From Montifringilla adamsi (Eukaryota; Chordata; Aves; Passeriformes; Passeridae): a stretch of 64,000 nucleotides of DNA. This document shows positions 62,215 to 64,000 of this stretch, piece after piece. Numbering within the stretch: position 1 is the first letter of the stretch; every line of letters starts with the position of its first letter. The translations under genes and the position numbers were made by a program. Location of the stretch: contig JAGGNK010009114.1 in the NCBI GenBank assembly GCA_017590115.1, positions 16,209,433 through 16,273,432 of the forward strand, given 5' to 3'. The notes beneath the pieces were generated by a model that saw only the letters and a list, made by a program, of their open reading frames with translations, was not told the DNA's origin and made no database searches.

Positions 62215-64000
62215 GTGAGCACTGGCAAGAGTGTTCTTTTATTTAAGGGGAAGCCTTTTCATTCAATTTCTGGTTCTGTTACTGAGATGTGCTATCTTTA
62301 TTATACAGTGTCTTTTGTATTTCAGTTTCATTTCGTAAAGACTCATGTTCAGCAAAAGTACAGAGGACTCAAGAAATTAACATCCAAAAATCACACTTCT
62401 GAGTGTTTAAGGAGTGGCAATGAAATCAGTAAGACAGGCAAGATATGTCTATAAACCTCTCCTGAGCTACAGCTGTTTTCAGGGGACACAAACAACAACC
62501 AATGCCCACACCAAGGTCTGGGGTGCACCTGGCAGATTTTCAGACACATGCCCTAAGATTCATACAATTATAATGGTTAAAGTTGCAAGTCAGCATCTGT
62601 TCTTAGCAGCATGTCAATAGACAGTGTAGACAGAACAGCGAGGCCATAAAACAAATCTAGTACTCAAGAATTTTAATCCACTCTACACTTGACAGCCAAA
62701 GAAACTGGACTGACATATCACTACAAGAGATCTTTTCATCTGCTACTCTTAGTCCTCAGTGACTTTACAATAAAAAATTGATGGCATTTTTTTAACAGTC
62801 AATATAAAGAGAGTTTGTTCTACTTCATAGAAATGCCCCTCAGAGAACAAATCTTTTATCCTATTATTTACTATTTCTATATACACTGAAACAATTTAAA
62901 GTTAGAAAGATTTCTAATGTGGCGGAGGCTGGAATACAGAGGTGAAAGCCTTTCCATCACTTGGAAAGGGTTCTGAAATATCAGCCAACCAGCACCTACT
63001 CACTCAAATGCACTGCAGTCCTGATGGATGGATAGCTTAATGCTGCTATGGTACCCTGCTGATCAATTTATCACACCAGCTATTTCTCGACCATGATCCC
63101 CTCAAGGAAAAGACGGGAGTAGGGAGAATAGAGCCAGGGACATAAAAAGAAGTAAAACAAAAATAATCTCCATCAAGCTAGTAGCAATTTCCCAGTGGCA
63201 CCAGCATCTGACAGGGCCTTTGTACAGTATAATGATGGAACCTGTAGTAAGTGGTGTGCCATCTTATAGCTCCTACAGTTAAAACTGCAGGGCAGGGGGT
63301 GTCAGAATGACAGCTGACAAAACTTAGAAACTAAATTCCATTTATATGGGATTTTTAACTAAAAGAGGCAAAATTAGTTGTTTCAACTAGTAGCAGGCCA
63401 TTATTTTTGTTGTTATTTAAGCAATTTTTTTTTATGAGTGCAGATCTCCTGGCAAAGTTCAAGAGACTGTTATGTGTGGGTTTTAATCTCTTGATATATA
63501 ATACACTTAAAACTTCCAGTACTGATCTTTAATAAATACAAGAAGATTAAGATTGTAAACTCTGTCTTCAAAGAAGAAAATTTTCCTTACCTTATTAGGT
63601 CTTGTTGAAAGTACCAATAATGAAATTTGGAGTTCAAAAGGCCTTGAAACTTGTTCAATATATAAAGAAAGAACATTTAGAAAAAGCCTGGTTATCTTTT
63701 TCACATCACACTATGACAAACTTTGCAGAGTGATATATTTAAATCAGTGGTTGCATGAACTGAAGAAATGAATACGTTAATGGTAATGTAAATTCCAAAG
63801 CTAAGTTTGAGTTTGGGCAGTTTAGCTCAATATGACAAATTATACTGGGAAACTTACATGAGATATTCAGTTGCTGGTAAATGAACTGATTTTGAGTCAG
63901 TGTTAAACTCTTATATTTGAAAGACTCAGGTGTAGATTAGGCCACTCTGGAGAGAGTGAGTAAGAAAGGAAGTCTGAATAATATTCTTTACTTTTTCAAA

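Larger units (their letters stand above)
51028..64000. other. long non-coding stretch, no recognised gene
   Basis: AT-rich sequence containing the unidentified 91-codon minus frame (51269-51544), the TG/TA/CA palindromic microsatellite (55003-55032), ATTTCTA-type repeats (55034-55090), a 134-codon minus frame at 54469-54873 that resembles nothing I know, a minus frame at 59757-60026 with a hydrophobic start, a weak 22-base direct repeat near 60631-60670 and a weak plus-strand exon-like interval at 61915-62214. No CpG island or transposable element recognised. Confidence 0.6.

Overview
The window reads as bird nuclear DNA. It is AT-rich, has no operon-like packing of reading frames, has few interspersed repeats, and the repeats I recognise are avian. 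They are three pieces of CR1 (chicken repeat 1) non-LTR retrotransposon and two decayed long terminal repeats (LTRs) of an endogenous retrovirus family that I know from bird genomes. I see no Alu-, B1- or L1-like sequence. All assignments come from recognising consensus blocks by eye; no search was run.

Layout: positions 1-25.7 kb are non-coding sequence with microsatellites, hairpins and several weak splice-bounded open stretches, mostly on the minus strand. 25.7-30.8 kb is the repeat-bearing core: a minus-strand LTR (25741-26115), a minus-strand CR1 3' end (27068-27530), a plus-strand near-complete solo LTR (28757-29323), a degenerate minisatellite (29988-30086) and a plus-strand CR1 3' scrap (30693-30767). 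30.8-64 kb is again mostly featureless, with a 90-base CR1 reverse-transcriptase scrap (50936-51027), a short tandem array (40558-40650), simple repeats and a few candidate exons.

I found no complete gene. The longest open frames (about 120-134 codons) are roughly what chance gives in AT-rich sequence of this length, and none matches a family I recognise. Scanning for splice signals gave candidate internal exons on the minus strand at 41744-41862, 21734-21908, 16270-16421 with 16081-16180, 9626-9679 and 1446-1496. Each is flanked by AG/GT-type sites and open in at least one frame. They might belong to one minus-strand gene with large introns, or they might be coincidences. Short open intervals between splice-like motifs are common by chance, so all carry low confidence.

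No RNA gene, CpG island, CRISPR array or gene cluster was visible. I found no convincing new biological system. The items most worth checking are the minus-strand candidate exons, the 13-bp perfect hairpin at 18391-18446 and the oppositely oriented LTR pair with CR1 between.
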